Source: Parapontixanthobacter sp963736595 (lineage in GTDB: Bacteria > Pseudomonadota > Alphaproteobacteria > Sphingomonadales > Sphingomonadaceae). From it: DNA of 64,000 nucleotides. The stretch spans positions 1 to 64,000 of the forward strand of contig CAVTPG010000007.1 in the NCBI GenBank assembly GCA_963736595.1. Direction: 5' to 3'. Under the pieces are notes generated by a model, which did no database searches, was not told where the DNA came from, and saw only the letters and a program-made list of their open reading frames with translations. Position numbers and translations under genes: made by a program. This document shows positions 9,483 through 17,991 of this stretch, one piece after another; position 1 is the stretch's first letter; each line of letters opens with the position of its first letter.

Positions 9483-10295
9483 ATGGATTTAAGCCTTACC
9501 GCCTTTCTGCTCGGCATCCTTGAAGGATTGACCGAATTTCTGCCCGTTTCAAGCACCGGTCATTTGATTCTGGCGACCGAGCTGTTCGGCTATGATCCGG
9601 CACAATGGGCGCAATTTAACATCGTGATACAGCTTGGCGCCGTGCTGGCGGTGGTCGTTTCCTATTGGTCCACTTTCTGGAAAATGGGCATGGGGCTATT
9701 GCGCCGTGAAAATGAAGCGATGCGCTTCGTCCGCAATATCCTGCTTGCCTTTATGCCCGCCGCCGTGATCGGCGTGTTTGCCAAGGACGCAATCGACGTA
9801 ATGCTCGAAACGCCGCTGGTCGTGACGATCGCGCTGGTCATCGGCGGGATCGCGATGCTGGTGCTGGAAAAAAACATTGCGCCGCGCGAAGATCACGGCG
9901 TCGCCGCGCTGTCGGCGAAAACCGCCATCGGCATCGGGTTCGTGCAGTGCTTGGCTATGATCCCCGGCACCAGCCGGTCTGGCGCAACTATTCTTGGCGC
10001 GTTGGCGATGGGTGTGGGCCGCAAAACCGCTGCCGAATTTTCGTTTTTCCTCGCTGTGCCGACCATGCTGGGCGCGGCGACTTACAAGATTATGTCGGAA
10101 CCGGACGCGCTGATGTCCGGGACCAGTCTGGTGGGATGGGACGAAATTGCCATCGGCTTCGTGACCAGCTTTGTCGTCGCCCTGCTCGTGATCAAGGCGT
10201 TCGTTGCCTATATTTCCAAACACGGCTTTGCGCCTTTCGCCTGGTATCGGATCATTTTCGGCAGCGCCGCATTCTTGTGGCTGATGAGCAACTAA
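9483..10295 (+). CDS. uppP: Undecaprenyl-diphosphatase (BacA type)
   Basis: Integral membrane phosphatase of 270 residues that recycles undecaprenyl pyrophosphate to the lipid carrier used for peptidoglycan and surface glycans. Both family signatures are present: EGLTEFLPVSSTGHLIL near the N-terminus and the P-loop-like PGTSRSGATI near residue 165. Several hydrophobic segments follow. The ATG at 9483 is preferred because it gives the usual MDxxLTAFLLG start; an upstream in-frame start at 9459 adds eight atypical residues. Confidence 0.95.
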   Translation: MDLSLTAFLLGILEGLTEFLPVSSTGHLILATELFGYDPAQWAQFNIVIQLGAVLAVVVSYWSTFWKMGMGLLRRENEAMRFVRNILLAFMPAAVIGVFAKDAIDVMLETPLVVTIALVIGGIAMLVLEKNIAPREDHGVAALSAKTAIGIGFVQCLAMIPGTSRSGATILGALAMGVGRKTAAEFSFFLAVPTMLGAATYKIMSEPDALMSGTSLVGWDEIAIGFVTSFVVALLVIKAFVAYISKHGFAPFAWYRIIFGSAAFLWLMSN

Positions 10296-10410
10296 GCGGC
10301 CATCTCTGTTCGTAAATGGCACGTGAACGAAATGCCTCATTTGGTTAATGCTCGGAACTTATTTCTGCCTTATTCCGTTGATGCCTTGTAAGTTGATACG
10401 GGAAAGTGTG

Positions 10411-10665
10411 ATGGGATTTTTGGTTTTAATGGTCGTCGGAGGTATCCTCGGATGGCTTGCGTCGATCATTCTCAACCTGTCGAACCAGCGCAGCATCGCA
10501 CTGAATATCGGTGCGGGTGTGCTCGGATCGCTGATAATCGGGAATGCCGCCAATGGCGCTCTTGCGTTTAGCGGCCTGACAGCTATCGCATTTCTGCTTG
10601 GCTGTATCGGTGCCTTGGTCCTGATTGCCATCGCAAATTTGGCTCGCGATGAGTTACTAGACTGA
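10411..10665 (+). CDS. GlsB/YeaQ/YmgE family small membrane protein
   Basis: An 84-residue protein with three short hydrophobic segments and Gly-rich turns (VVGGILGWLASIIL, then NIGAGVLGSLIIG), typical of the transglycosylase-associated/GlsB stress family. These are inner-membrane proteins of poorly known function that often respond to stress. The ATG at 10411 is preferred over an upstream in-frame start at 10348 because it puts the first membrane helix at the N-terminus as in homologues. It stands between uppP and a small lipoprotein on the same strand. Confidence 0.75.
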   Translation: MGFLVLMVVGGILGWLASIILNLSNQRSIALNIGAGVLGSLIIGNAANGALAFSGLTAIAFLLGCIGALVLIAIANLARDELLD

Positions 10666-10742
10666 TTTATAAGGCAATTTTTTATCTTACTATATTCTTC
10701 GGCTCCTGTTATACGGACCGCTGATTAAAAAGGGGAATACAT

Positions 10743-10994
10743 ATGAAAAGCATTTTTAAACTTGCATCCGTAGCCGCTCTTGGCCTGTCGATCGCAGCTT
10801 GCGATTCCGCCGCTGAGAATGAAATGGAAGATAACGCAGAAGAAATGGAAGATGCGGCTGACATGGAAATCGAAGCCATGGAAGATGCCGGCCAGATCAC
10901 CGATGAGCAAGCCGACCAGATGGAAGATGCTGTCGATGAGGAAGCAGAAGCCATGGAAGAAGCAGCCGATTCGATGGACGCAGAACCTACCTGA
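10743..10994 (+). CDS. Small acidic lipoprotein
   Basis: An 83-residue protein with a short signal sequence ending in the lipobox SIAAC, so Cys20 should be lipidated. The mature part is almost entirely Glu, Asp, Ala and Met, with repeated MEDA/MEEA units, and is probably helical or disordered with strong negative charge. AAAGGGGA lies just before the ATG, and the preceding gap is unusually AT-rich. No defined family is recognised. Possible roles include periplasmic cation binding, but that is conjecture. Confidence 0.7.
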   Translation: MKSIFKLASVAALGLSIAACDSAAENEMEDNAEEMEDAADMEIEAMEDAGQITDEQADQMEDAVDEEAEAMEEAADSMDAEPT

Positions 10995-11015
10995 ACGCGA
11001 CCTTCTAACGCTTAA

Positions 11016-11052
11016 GAAAACCGGCGCTGGAGCGATCCAGAGCCGGTTTTTC
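11016..11052 (+). terminator. Rho-independent terminator after acidic lipoprotein
   Basis: AAAACCGGC (11017-11025) pairs with GCCGGTTTT (11042-11050); CTGG and CCAG extend pairing inside the loop. The right arm runs into TTTTTC. It lies 22 bases after the lipoprotein stop and fits a strong intrinsic terminator. Confidence 0.8.
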
Positions 11053-11187
11053 TTTGCCTACGTAATTTGCACCACGGTCCGCTTGTTCAAAACTCATCGC
11101 GCATCAAATCATTGCGCGCATCAGTCAGTGCTGCGCACTTTCGCCACGCACCGCAACACTTCCGCTTATATGCTAAGTAGCGCTTTT

Positions 11188-12141
11188 TTAAACCGGATCA
11201 GCGCCGCTACCACGGCCACCACGCAGCGAATATTCCTGTGTTCCGCGATGCACCAGATTATCGACATCAATGATCGCCGAGTTCGCATAGGTGAAGGACG
11301 GCGGCAAATTGCTGTAAAGCCGGTCGAAATCACGCTCGACGGTCTTGCGGAACAGATCTTCGTAACTTTCGATCACGAAATAAGTCGGCTGCAAGTCACT
11401 GATGACGTAATCGGTGCGCATCACGCGGTCTACATTCAGCATAATCCGGTTCGGACTTTCCGCTTCTGTGGCGAACACGACTTCGGTCGGGCCGGACAAG
11501 ATGCCGGCACCATAGGCGCGGATGCCCGCTTCCTCTTCGATCAGGCCGAATTCCACCGTGTACCAATATAGTGCGCCCAGCGCCTTCAGGCGGTTATAAT
11601 GCATCGCCTTCCATCCGGCCTTGCCATATTCCTGCATATAATCGGCATAGACCGGATCGGTCAGCATCGGCACATGGCCGAACACGTCATGAAACACGTC
11701 CGGTTCTTGAATGTAATCAAATGTCTCGCGCGTGCGGATGAAGTTGCCCGCTGGAAAGCGGCGATTGGCCAGATGCCAGAAAAACACATGGTCGGGGATC
11801 AGCATCGGGACCGGAACGACGCTCCACCCGGTCAACTTGTCCAGCTCTTCGGATATTTGCGCGAAAGCAGGCACGCCGCCACGCCCCAGATCGAGCTTTT
11901 CCAGACCTTCCAAGAACGCCGTTGCCGCGCGTCCTGGCAGCACTTTCATCTGCCGCGCAAACAGATCGTTCCAGATCGCATCATCATCGCTGTCATAGCG
12001 CGTTTGTTCCGGCTCCAGCCAGTCATCGCCCAGATGTTCGGGCTTTTGCAGCGGCGCTGTAAAAACGTCGGCGGGCATATCCGGCAAAGTCGTAAAATCA
12101 TGCGCGGCGTGTTCGAAGATGGTTTGATTATGTGTGGTCAT
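11188..12141 (-). CDS. phhA: Phenylalanine 4-monooxygenase
   Basis: Pterin-dependent aromatic amino acid hydroxylase converting phenylalanine to tyrosine. The iron ligands are visible as HDVFGH (His151, His156) and Glu197 in YTVEFGL. The pterin/substrate region includes PDHVFFWHLANRRFPAGNFIR and SGPTEV. At 317 residues it is slightly longer than typical bacterial forms, with an extra N-terminal segment of about 30 residues. The ATG at 12141 is divergent from the PPK2 gene, only 56 bases away. The neighbours do not include the usual pterin dehydratase phhB. Confidence 0.93.
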   Translation of the reverse strand: MTTHNQTIFEHAAHDFTTLPDMPADVFTAPLQKPEHLGDDWLEPEQTRYDSDDDAIWNDLFARQMKVLPGRAATAFLEGLEKLDLGRGGVPAFAQISEELDKLTGWSVVPVPMLIPDHVFFWHLANRRFPAGNFIRTRETFDYIQEPDVFHDVFGHVPMLTDPVYADYMQEYGKAGWKAMHYNRLKALGALYWYTVEFGLIEEEAGIRAYGAGILSGPTEVVFATEAESPNRIMLNVDRVMRTDYVISDLQPTYFVIESYEDLFRKTVERDFDRLYSNLPPSFTYANSAIIDVDNLVHRGTQEYSLRGGRGSGADPV

Positions 12142-12197
12142 AGCTGGTTACGGGGCATATCACTGGCGATGAGGTCTGACAAATCGAGGAGAGCAGC

Positions 12198-12978
12198 GTG
12201 GGTAAATTGAAGCGTAAGGCATATGAGAAACTGCTTGAACCGATGACGCAGGAGCTGGTGTCGATGGCCCGCTGGGCGCGGACGACCGGAGCGCGTATCT
12301 GCGTATTGTTCGAGGGCCGTGATACGGCGGGGAAGGGCGGCGCAATTCGTGCAGTATCCGAGCGATTGAACCCACGGCAATGCCGGATTGCGGCGCTGGC
12401 GAAACCAACGACACGCGAACAATCGCAATGGTATTTTCAGCGTTACGTCCCGCATTTGCCAGCGGCGGGCGAGATCGTGCTGTTCGATCGGAGCTGGTAC
12501 AATCGGGCCGGGGTCGAGGCTGTGATGGGATATGCCGATGAAGCGCAAATCGCGCTGTTTTTGCAGCAGACGCCTGCCTTCGAGCAAATGCTGGTCGATG
12601 ATGGCATTTTCCTGCTGAAATACTGGCTGACGACCGATCAGGAGCGGCAGGAAGAACGTTTGAAAGAGCGCTTGGAAGACCCGCTGAAACGCTGGAAATT
12701 GTCGCCGGTCGATCTGGCCGCGCGCGACAAATACGAGGATTACACCAAGGCGCGGACGCGAATGCTGGAAGCGACGCATACGAAAAGCGCGCCGTGGACG
12801 CTGGTGAACTTCAACGATCAGAAGCAGGGCCGGCTGACATTGGTGCGCGATCTGCTGGACCGGCTGCCCGATACGCATATCGATCCGCCTGCGCTGGAAT
12901 TTCCGGACCTGACGCATGAGCTGCACAAGGAAAGCTATTCGGTCATCGAACCGATTAGACGATTATCCGGTGGATTAA
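12198..12978 (+). CDS. ppk2: Polyphosphate kinase 2 family protein (frameshifted near the C-terminus)
   Basis: PPK2 enzymes move phosphate between polyphosphate and nucleotides. Walker A-like FEGRDTAGKGGAI lies at residues 38-50, Walker B FDRSWYNRAG at 96-105, and the lid DPLKRWKLSPVD near 160-175. The GTG start at 12198 follows GAGGAGAG. The undisturbed frame reads on for over 210 more codons, to 13619, antisense to the next gene. Removing the A at 12957 instead gives EPIDDYPVD and a TAA at 12976-12978, for a 259-residue protein of normal size. I therefore annotate the short form and regard the 473-residue frame as an indel artefact. Confidence 0.88.
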
Positions 12979-13838
12979 GCCTTGATGGCGAGTGTCGCGC
13001 TGGCTTTCGTAACTTGGCGCCCGTCATCGGCAAATGCGCCAAGTTCAATGTCGCCGTCGCTTCCGCGCATGACCAGATGCAGTGGCTCGCCCGCAATCGC
13101 CGGACTCATCCCGCGAAAGGCAAAGCTGGCAAGGGCATTCGGCCCCAACTCCGCTTGCGCCAGATCGAGCAGCAAAGTCGCCGTCAGCGGGCCATGCACG
13201 ACCAGCCCGCGATACCGCTCCACTTCGCTTGCATAGGGCGCGTCATAATGGATGCGATGCGTATTAAACGTCAGCGCGGAATAGCGGAACAACAAGCGCG
13301 GATCAGGCGTCAATGTGCGGTGGGCATCCCACGCACTGGCGTCGAAATTCGGCTTTTCCACGAGCGGCGGCGACAAGGGCGCATCCGGCGCAGCGGCATC
13401 GCGATAGACCAGCGTTTGCGTTTCGCTCACCGCCCGCTTGCCATCGGCGAGCGTGTCATGCGCAATATCGACGAAGACGAGCTTCCCCGTTGCGCCATCC
13501 TTCTCGGCAATCGAAGCAATGCGCGACGTGCGCTCGATTGTGGCTCCGATAGTCAGCGGCTGATGGAAGGTGATTTTGCTCGACGCCCACATCCGGCGCG
13601 GCAAGGGAATGGGCGGTAGAAAGCTGCCCGGCGTTTCATCGCGTTTCGGATGGCCATCTTCGCCCAGTGTTGCCGTCGGTGCGTCGGGTGTCGTGAGGCA
13701 AAAGTGGATCCCTTGCGGCATCGCTCCGATCGCCTGTGTCGGGTGATCGAACGTCGCGAGCCAGCGCGTCGCCAGCTCCCGGTTCAGGCAGTCGCGGCGC
13801 ACTTCCTCGCGCCCGACCCAAGATGCCCAGTCGCTCAT
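12975..13838 (-). CDS. FAS1-like/MaoC dehydratase domain protein (mesaconyl-C4-CoA hydratase type)
   Basis: A 287-residue double hot-dog protein. The N-terminal FAS1-like dehydratase half includes HFCLTTPDAPT and PLPRRMWASSKITFHQPL. The C-terminal MaoC-like half includes RYSALTFNTHRIHYD and YRGLVVHGPLTATLLLDLA, where the Asp/His-bearing hydratase segment sits. Such proteins hydrate enoyl-CoA-type substrates, including mesaconyl- and itaconyl-CoA in characterised members; the substrate here is unknown. The ATG at 13838 overlaps the thiolase stop by four bases, so it is the last gene of the coupled operon. Its end converges with ppk2. Confidence 0.8.
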   Translation of the reverse strand: MSDWASWVGREEVRRDCLNRELATRWLATFDHPTQAIGAMPQGIHFCLTTPDAPTATLGEDGHPKRDETPGSFLPPIPLPRRMWASSKITFHQPLTIGATIERTSRIASIAEKDGATGKLVFVDIAHDTLADGKRAVSETQTLVYRDAAAPDAPLSPPLVEKPNFDASAWDAHRTLTPDPRLLFRYSALTFNTHRIHYDAPYASEVERYRGLVVHGPLTATLLLDLAQAELGPNALASFAFRGMSPAIAGEPLHLVMRGSDGDIELGAFADDGRQVTKASATLAIKA

Positions 13839-15073
13839 CCGGCGCGCTCGAAAATCGCTGCCATGCCCTGACCACCACCGATGCACATAGTTTCCAATCC
13901 ATAGCGCGCGCCGCGCCGGTGCATTTCATGCGCCATATCGGCGAGAATACGTCCGCCGGTCGCGCCAATGGGATGGCCCAGCGAAATGCCCGAACCGTTG
14001 ACGTTCAGTAAGTCGCGGCGGGAATCATCGTCCGACCAGCCCCAGCCTTTCAGCACCGCCAGCACTTGCGGCGCGAACGCCTCGTTCAATTCGATGAGAT
14101 CGATATCGTCCCAGCTCATGCCGCTGCGCGCAAAGAGCCGTTCGACCGCCGGAACCGGACCGATCCCCATACGCGCCGGATCGCAGCCTGCAGCCGCCCA
14201 TCCGTTGAGCCACAGCATCGGCTCCAGCCCCAATTCTTCCAGCCTGTCTTCCGCCACGACCAGGCACGCGGCGGCGGCATCGTTTTGCTGGCTGGCATTG
14301 CCTGCCGTCACGACCGCATCGGGGTTCTGCTTGCCCTCGATGGCGCGCAATGCGCCCAGCGTTTCCATGCTGGCATCGGCGCGAAAGCCCTCGTCCCGCG
14401 TAAACATCACCGGCTCACCTTTGCGTTGCGGCACGGGGACAGGGACCAGTTGCGCATCGAACTTGCCGGCTTCCCACGCCGCAGCCGCTTGCTGATGCGA
14501 ACGCACGGCAAAGGCGTCGGAAGCTTCGCGGCTGATCCCGTAATCCTTGGCCAGATTTTCCGCCGTTTCGATCATGCCGGAGATGACGCCGAACCGGTCG
14601 ATTGGCTGGCTCATCAATCGCCCGCGTGTCAGCCGGTCATGCAAAGTCAGGTCGCCAAACCGCGCGCCTTTGCGAATGTCAGTCGAGTAATGTTCGACAT
14701 TGGACATGGATTCGACCCCGCCGGCCAGCACCATGTCCGCCGCGCCTGTCTGAACCATCATCGCAGCGGTCACGACCGCTTGCAGGCCCGATCCGCATCG
14801 CCGGTCGAGCTGCATTCCCGGCACCGAGATCGGCATATCGGCGGCCAGCCACGACCACCGCCCGATGGCGGGCGCTTCCCCGCTGCCATAGCCTTGCGAA
14901 AAGATCACATCGTCGACCCGTTCGGGATCGATCCCCGTGCGTTCGACCAGCGCCTTGATGATGACCGCGCCCAAGGCTCCGGCTTCTATCGGAGCCAGCG
15001 TGCCGAGGAATTTGCCGACCGGGGTGCGCAATGGCGAAACGATGGCGGCGCGGCGCAATTCGGGGCGTGTCAT
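13835..15073 (-). CDS. Acetyl-CoA acetyltransferase family thiolase
   Basis: A 412-residue thiolase, distinct from the one at 870. Catalytic Cys93 lies in DRRCGSGLQAV, the active-site His in SLGHPIGATGG and the second Cys in CIGGGQGMA. Its start overlaps the CaiB stop by four bases and its stop overlaps the dehydratase start by four bases, so translation is probably coupled across the operon. With a dehydrogenase, a CoA-transferase and a hydratase alongside, it should perform the final thiolytic step of a beta-oxidation-like route. Confidence 0.9.
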   Translation of the reverse strand: MTRPELRRAAIVSPLRTPVGKFLGTLAPIEAGALGAVIIKALVERTGIDPERVDDVIFSQGYGSGEAPAIGRWSWLAADMPISVPGMQLDRRCGSGLQAVVTAAMMVQTGAADMVLAGGVESMSNVEHYSTDIRKGARFGDLTLHDRLTRGRLMSQPIDRFGVISGMIETAENLAKDYGISREASDAFAVRSHQQAAAAWEAGKFDAQLVPVPVPQRKGEPVMFTRDEGFRADASMETLGALRAIEGKQNPDAVVTAGNASQQNDAAAACLVVAEDRLEELGLEPMLWLNGWAAAGCDPARMGIGPVPAVERLFARSGMSWDDIDLIELNEAFAPQVLAVLKGWGWSDDDSRRDLLNVNGSGISLGHPIGATGGRILADMAHEMHRRGARYGLETMCIGGGQGMAAIFERAG

Positions 15074-16302
15074 GGCGTGTCCTTGTCAGAAGTGGCGATC
15101 AGCCCTTTGTCGATCAGCTTGGCAATTTGCGTAGAGCCAAGGCCAAGGCGGTCGGCCAGCACCTCTTCGCTATGCTGACCCAGATAGGGCGCGGGTTCTG
15201 GCGTGCCGCGCATCTGCGAGGGCACATTGGCGAACGGGCCGGGCGCGGGGTAATCGAACCCGCTGGGGTTGACAGTCGAAGGGCTGAACAGCGGATTTGC
15301 GCCAACCAGATCGGGATCGCTCGCCGCTTCATGCATCGTGCGGTACCGCTCGAACGTGGCGCGAGCTGTGGTCAGCCTTGTCGCTATATCGGCATAGTCA
15401 TGTGTATCGGCGGCAGTTTGAAAAACCGCGAACAAGTCATCGCGATGCGTGAAGCGATTGTGGTCGCTGGCCGCGAATGCGACACCGTGTTTTGTTTCAA
15501 GCGCACTGACTTGCTCACCCACATCAAAGGCCTCGATCAGCGCGGTCCATTGCTTGTGCGTCAGTGCCGCCACCATGAAGCGCACGCCATCGCGGCTCAT
15601 AAAATCTCGCCCGAACGCGCCCCAGATCGCATTGCCCAACCGCTCGCGATTGTCCCCGCGATACAGCATTTCCGCCATCGCTCCGCTATTGGCGACCGTG
15701 CCCATCATTACATCACCCAGCGGCACGCGCACATGACCGCCTTCGCCCGTCCGGGTGCGATGATGCACCGCCGCCATCAACGCGAACGCGCTATAAGCTC
15801 CGGTGATGAAGTCCCATGCGGGCAGCACCTGATTGACCGGCGGCGCGGTATCGCGGTCCCATTCCTGCGGCCCGGTCATCAGCGGATAGCCGCTCGCTGC
15901 ATTGACGGTGAAATCCATCGCCTGCCGCCCGTCATGCCAGCCCATAATGCGCAGCGTAATCATATCGGCGCGCTGCTTTGCCAGCACCTCATGCGCAAGA
16001 AAGCTGTTCTCCGGCACATTGGTCAAAAGCTGACCCGTTTTTGCAGCAAGTTCGACGACCAGCTCACGTCCTTCCGCACTACGCATATCGACCGCGACCG
16101 ACTTTTTCGCGCGGTTCAAGTTCTCCCATGACAGGGAGCGCCCTTCGTCGGTCAACTGATAGCGATCGTAATCCAACCCGCCGCCGATCTGATCGACGCG
16201 GATGACGTCCGCCCCCATCTGCGCGCAATACAGGCCCGCCGTGGGCGATGCGACAAAGCTGGAAACCTCGATCAGCGACAGATCGGAGAGGAGCTTATAC
16301 AC
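15070..16302 (-). CDS. CaiB/BaiF family CoA-transferase (family III)
   Basis: A 410-residue family III CoA-transferase or racemase. The N-terminus (LIEVSSFVASPTAGLYCAQMGADVIRVD) is the standard CaiB/BaiF opening, followed by NRAKKSVAVDMR and the Asp-bearing segment near residue 165-175. Members transfer CoA between carboxylic acids or epimerise 2-methylacyl-CoA; which of these applies cannot be read from sequence. It begins at a GTG (16302) directly after the acyl-CoA dehydrogenase stop and overlaps the next thiolase gene, placing it second in the operon. Confidence 0.87.
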   Translation of the reverse strand: MYKLLSDLSLIEVSSFVASPTAGLYCAQMGADVIRVDQIGGGLDYDRYQLTDEGRSLSWENLNRAKKSVAVDMRSAEGRELVVELAAKTGQLLTNVPENSFLAHEVLAKQRADMITLRIMGWHDGRQAMDFTVNAASGYPLMTGPQEWDRDTAPPVNQVLPAWDFITGAYSAFALMAAVHHRTRTGEGGHVRVPLGDVMMGTVANSGAMAEMLYRGDNRERLGNAIWGAFGRDFMSRDGVRFMVAALTHKQWTALIEAFDVGEQVSALETKHGVAFAASDHNRFTHRDDLFAVFQTAADTHDYADIATRLTTARATFERYRTMHEAASDPDLVGANPLFSPSTVNPSGFDYPAPGPFANVPSQMRGTPEPAPYLGQHSEEVLADRLGLGSTQIAKLIDKGLIATSDKDTP

Positions 16303-17460
16303 CTATCCGTGCGCGCCGGCGGCAAATTGGCGCAGCATATTCTTGGCGATCACCAGTTGCATGATCTGCGTCGTGCCTTCGTAAATGCGGTAGATACGGC
16401 TGTCGCGGAAGAACCGCTCGGCTTCGTATTCGGCCAGATAGCCCGCCCCGCCGTGAATTTGCACACAGCGATCGGCCACCCGTCCGCACATTTCGGAGGC
16501 GAACATCTTGGCGCTGGCGCATTCGATGATCGCCTTGCCCGCATTCGCTTTGGCGCTGGCATCGCGGAGCATACATTCGGATGCGTAGATTTCCGCTTCG
16601 CTATCGGCCAGCATTGCCTGGATCAGCTGAAACTGCGCGATCGGCTCACCGAAGGCTTTGCGCTCGGTCGCGTATTTCAGCGCAGTATCGAGGATGCGGC
16701 GGGCGTAACCTGCGCTGGCTGCGGCAACCGACAAGCGCCCATTGTCGAGGCTTTGCATGGCGGTGGCAAACCCGCGCCCTTCTTCCCCGCCAAGCAAAGC
16801 ATCGCCCGGCACTTTCACGTCATCCATATAAATATCGGCAATGTGACTGCCTGATTGACCCATTTTGCGGTCCGGCTTTCCAACCGAAATGCCGTCCGAA
16901 TCCATATCGACCAGAAACGCGCTGACATGAGCGTTTTTCGGCAGAGCGTCGGTGTTGGTGCGCGCCATGATCAGGCCCAGCTTGGCGTGCGGCGCATTGG
17001 TGATGTAGCGTTTAGAACCGCTTAAAACATAGCCATTGCCATCGCGTTTGGCGGTGGTTTGCATCGCGGCGCTGTCGCTGCCTGAACCCGGCTCAGTCAG
17101 GCCGAAACACGCGATTTCTCCGGCGGCAAGGCGGGGGAGCCATTCCTGCTTCTGCTCGTCCGTGCCCGAATTTTTCAACGCGGAACACACCATGCCCAGA
17201 TTGATCGAAGTGATCGAGCGATAGGCGGGCAGCGCATAGGACAACACGCGGATCGTCTCGACATATTGCGGGATATTCATCCCCGATCCGCCATATTCCT
17301 CGGGCATGGTGAGGCCGAACAGGCCCATATCGCGCATTTCGTCGATCAGATCGGCGGGAATGGCATCATCGGCAATCACCTGCTGTTCTGCCGGAATCAG
17401 ACGCTCACGCACATAGCGGTGAAGCTGTTCGATAAACTGCTCGAACGTTTCTGCATCCAT
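16303..17460 (-). CDS. Acyl-CoA dehydrogenase
   Basis: FAD-dependent acyl-CoA dehydrogenase of 385 residues catalysing alpha,beta-desaturation of an acyl-CoA. Landmarks are FGLTEPGSGSDSAAMQT and KRYITNAPHA (FAD/substrate region), RKAFGEPIAQFQLIQ, QIHGGAGYLAEY, and the catalytic base Glu361 in RIYEGTTQIMQ. I place the start at ATG 17460, which gives the normal N-terminus (ETFEQFIEQLHRYVRE). The open frame runs on upstream into a lipoprotein gene, but only because that gene carries an indel. First enzyme of a tightly packed four-gene acyl-CoA operon. Confidence 0.92.
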   Translation of the reverse strand: MDAETFEQFIEQLHRYVRERLIPAEQQVIADDAIPADLIDEMRDMGLFGLTMPEEYGGSGMNIPQYVETIRVLSYALPAYRSITSINLGMVCSALKNSGTDEQKQEWLPRLAAGEIACFGLTEPGSGSDSAAMQTTAKRDGNGYVLSGSKRYITNAPHAKLGLIMARTNTDALPKNAHVSAFLVDMDSDGISVGKPDRKMGQSGSHIADIYMDDVKVPGDALLGGEEGRGFATAMQSLDNGRLSVAAASAGYARRILDTALKYATERKAFGEPIAQFQLIQAMLADSEAEIYASECMLRDASAKANAGKAIIECASAKMFASEMCGRVADRCVQIHGGAGYLAEYEAERFFRDSRIYRIYEGTTQIMQLVIAKNMLRQFAAGAHG

Positions 17461-17497
17461 GCCGCCGCTGCTGATAATCGCGTCGGTCGCCACAGGC

Positions 17498-17820
17498 TTA
17501 TTCGTCCTCGGCCAGAACCGGCGTGTTGATGTCCGGTGTTTCGGTGGAAACAGGCGCGACCGGGCCATCGCTGTCGTCACCATCGGATCGGCATCACCGT
17601 CCGCATCTGCGTCTTCGCCCGGAACCGCATCATCCTCGCCCAAATCGGTATTGGCGTCGGGATCGGCGACCGGCAGTTCATCGACATTGGAGAGTGCTTC
17701 GAAAGACGGAATTTCGACCGTGTCGGCTTGTGCTTCGGTCGAGGCATCTTCGGAATTGGCGCAGGCCGATATGGCAAGACCAAGGGCGACGGTGGAGGCG
17801 ATCAGGATAGGGCGGCGCAT
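17498..17820 (-). CDS. Acidic lipoprotein (frameshifted)
   Basis: Starts MRRPILIASTVALGLAISAC, a lipoprotein signal with Cys20 as the lipidation site. The mature chain is acidic and Asp/Ala/Glu-rich, probably disordered. The open frame runs on into the downstream acyl-CoA dehydrogenase. A one-base shift around 17582-17588 restores a coherent acidic tail that ends TPVLAEDE and stops at 17498, giving about 107 residues. One base seems to be missing. The gene sits 37 bases before the dehydrogenase start. Function unknown. Confidence 0.65.
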
Positions 17821-17908
17821 ATGCGTATTCTCCGGTTTGGGCCGCTTGCTACCCGGTCAGGCGCAAGCGCAAGATTGTGAATAAAGAGATAGCGAGTGGT
17901 GGTGGCCG

Positions 17909-17943
17909 GTGCAATGGAGAGAGTGCAATGCATGAGAGTGCAA
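17909..17943. promoter_or_regulatory. Three iterated GTGCAA motifs upstream of lipoprotein/acyl-CoA operon
   Basis: GTGCAA occurs at 17909, 17923 and 17938, spaced 14 and 15 bases apart, in the gap upstream of the minus-strand lipoprotein gene. The middle copy is GTGCAATGCA, identical over ten bases to the core of the palindrome upstream of phaZ. This may be a regulator site for the acyl-CoA operon. The assignment is inference from position and repetition. Confidence 0.35.
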
Positions 17944-17991
17944 GGCCCGGAACTTGGGATAGCCGATGCCGCGGCCGGGGCGGAGCGTTCG

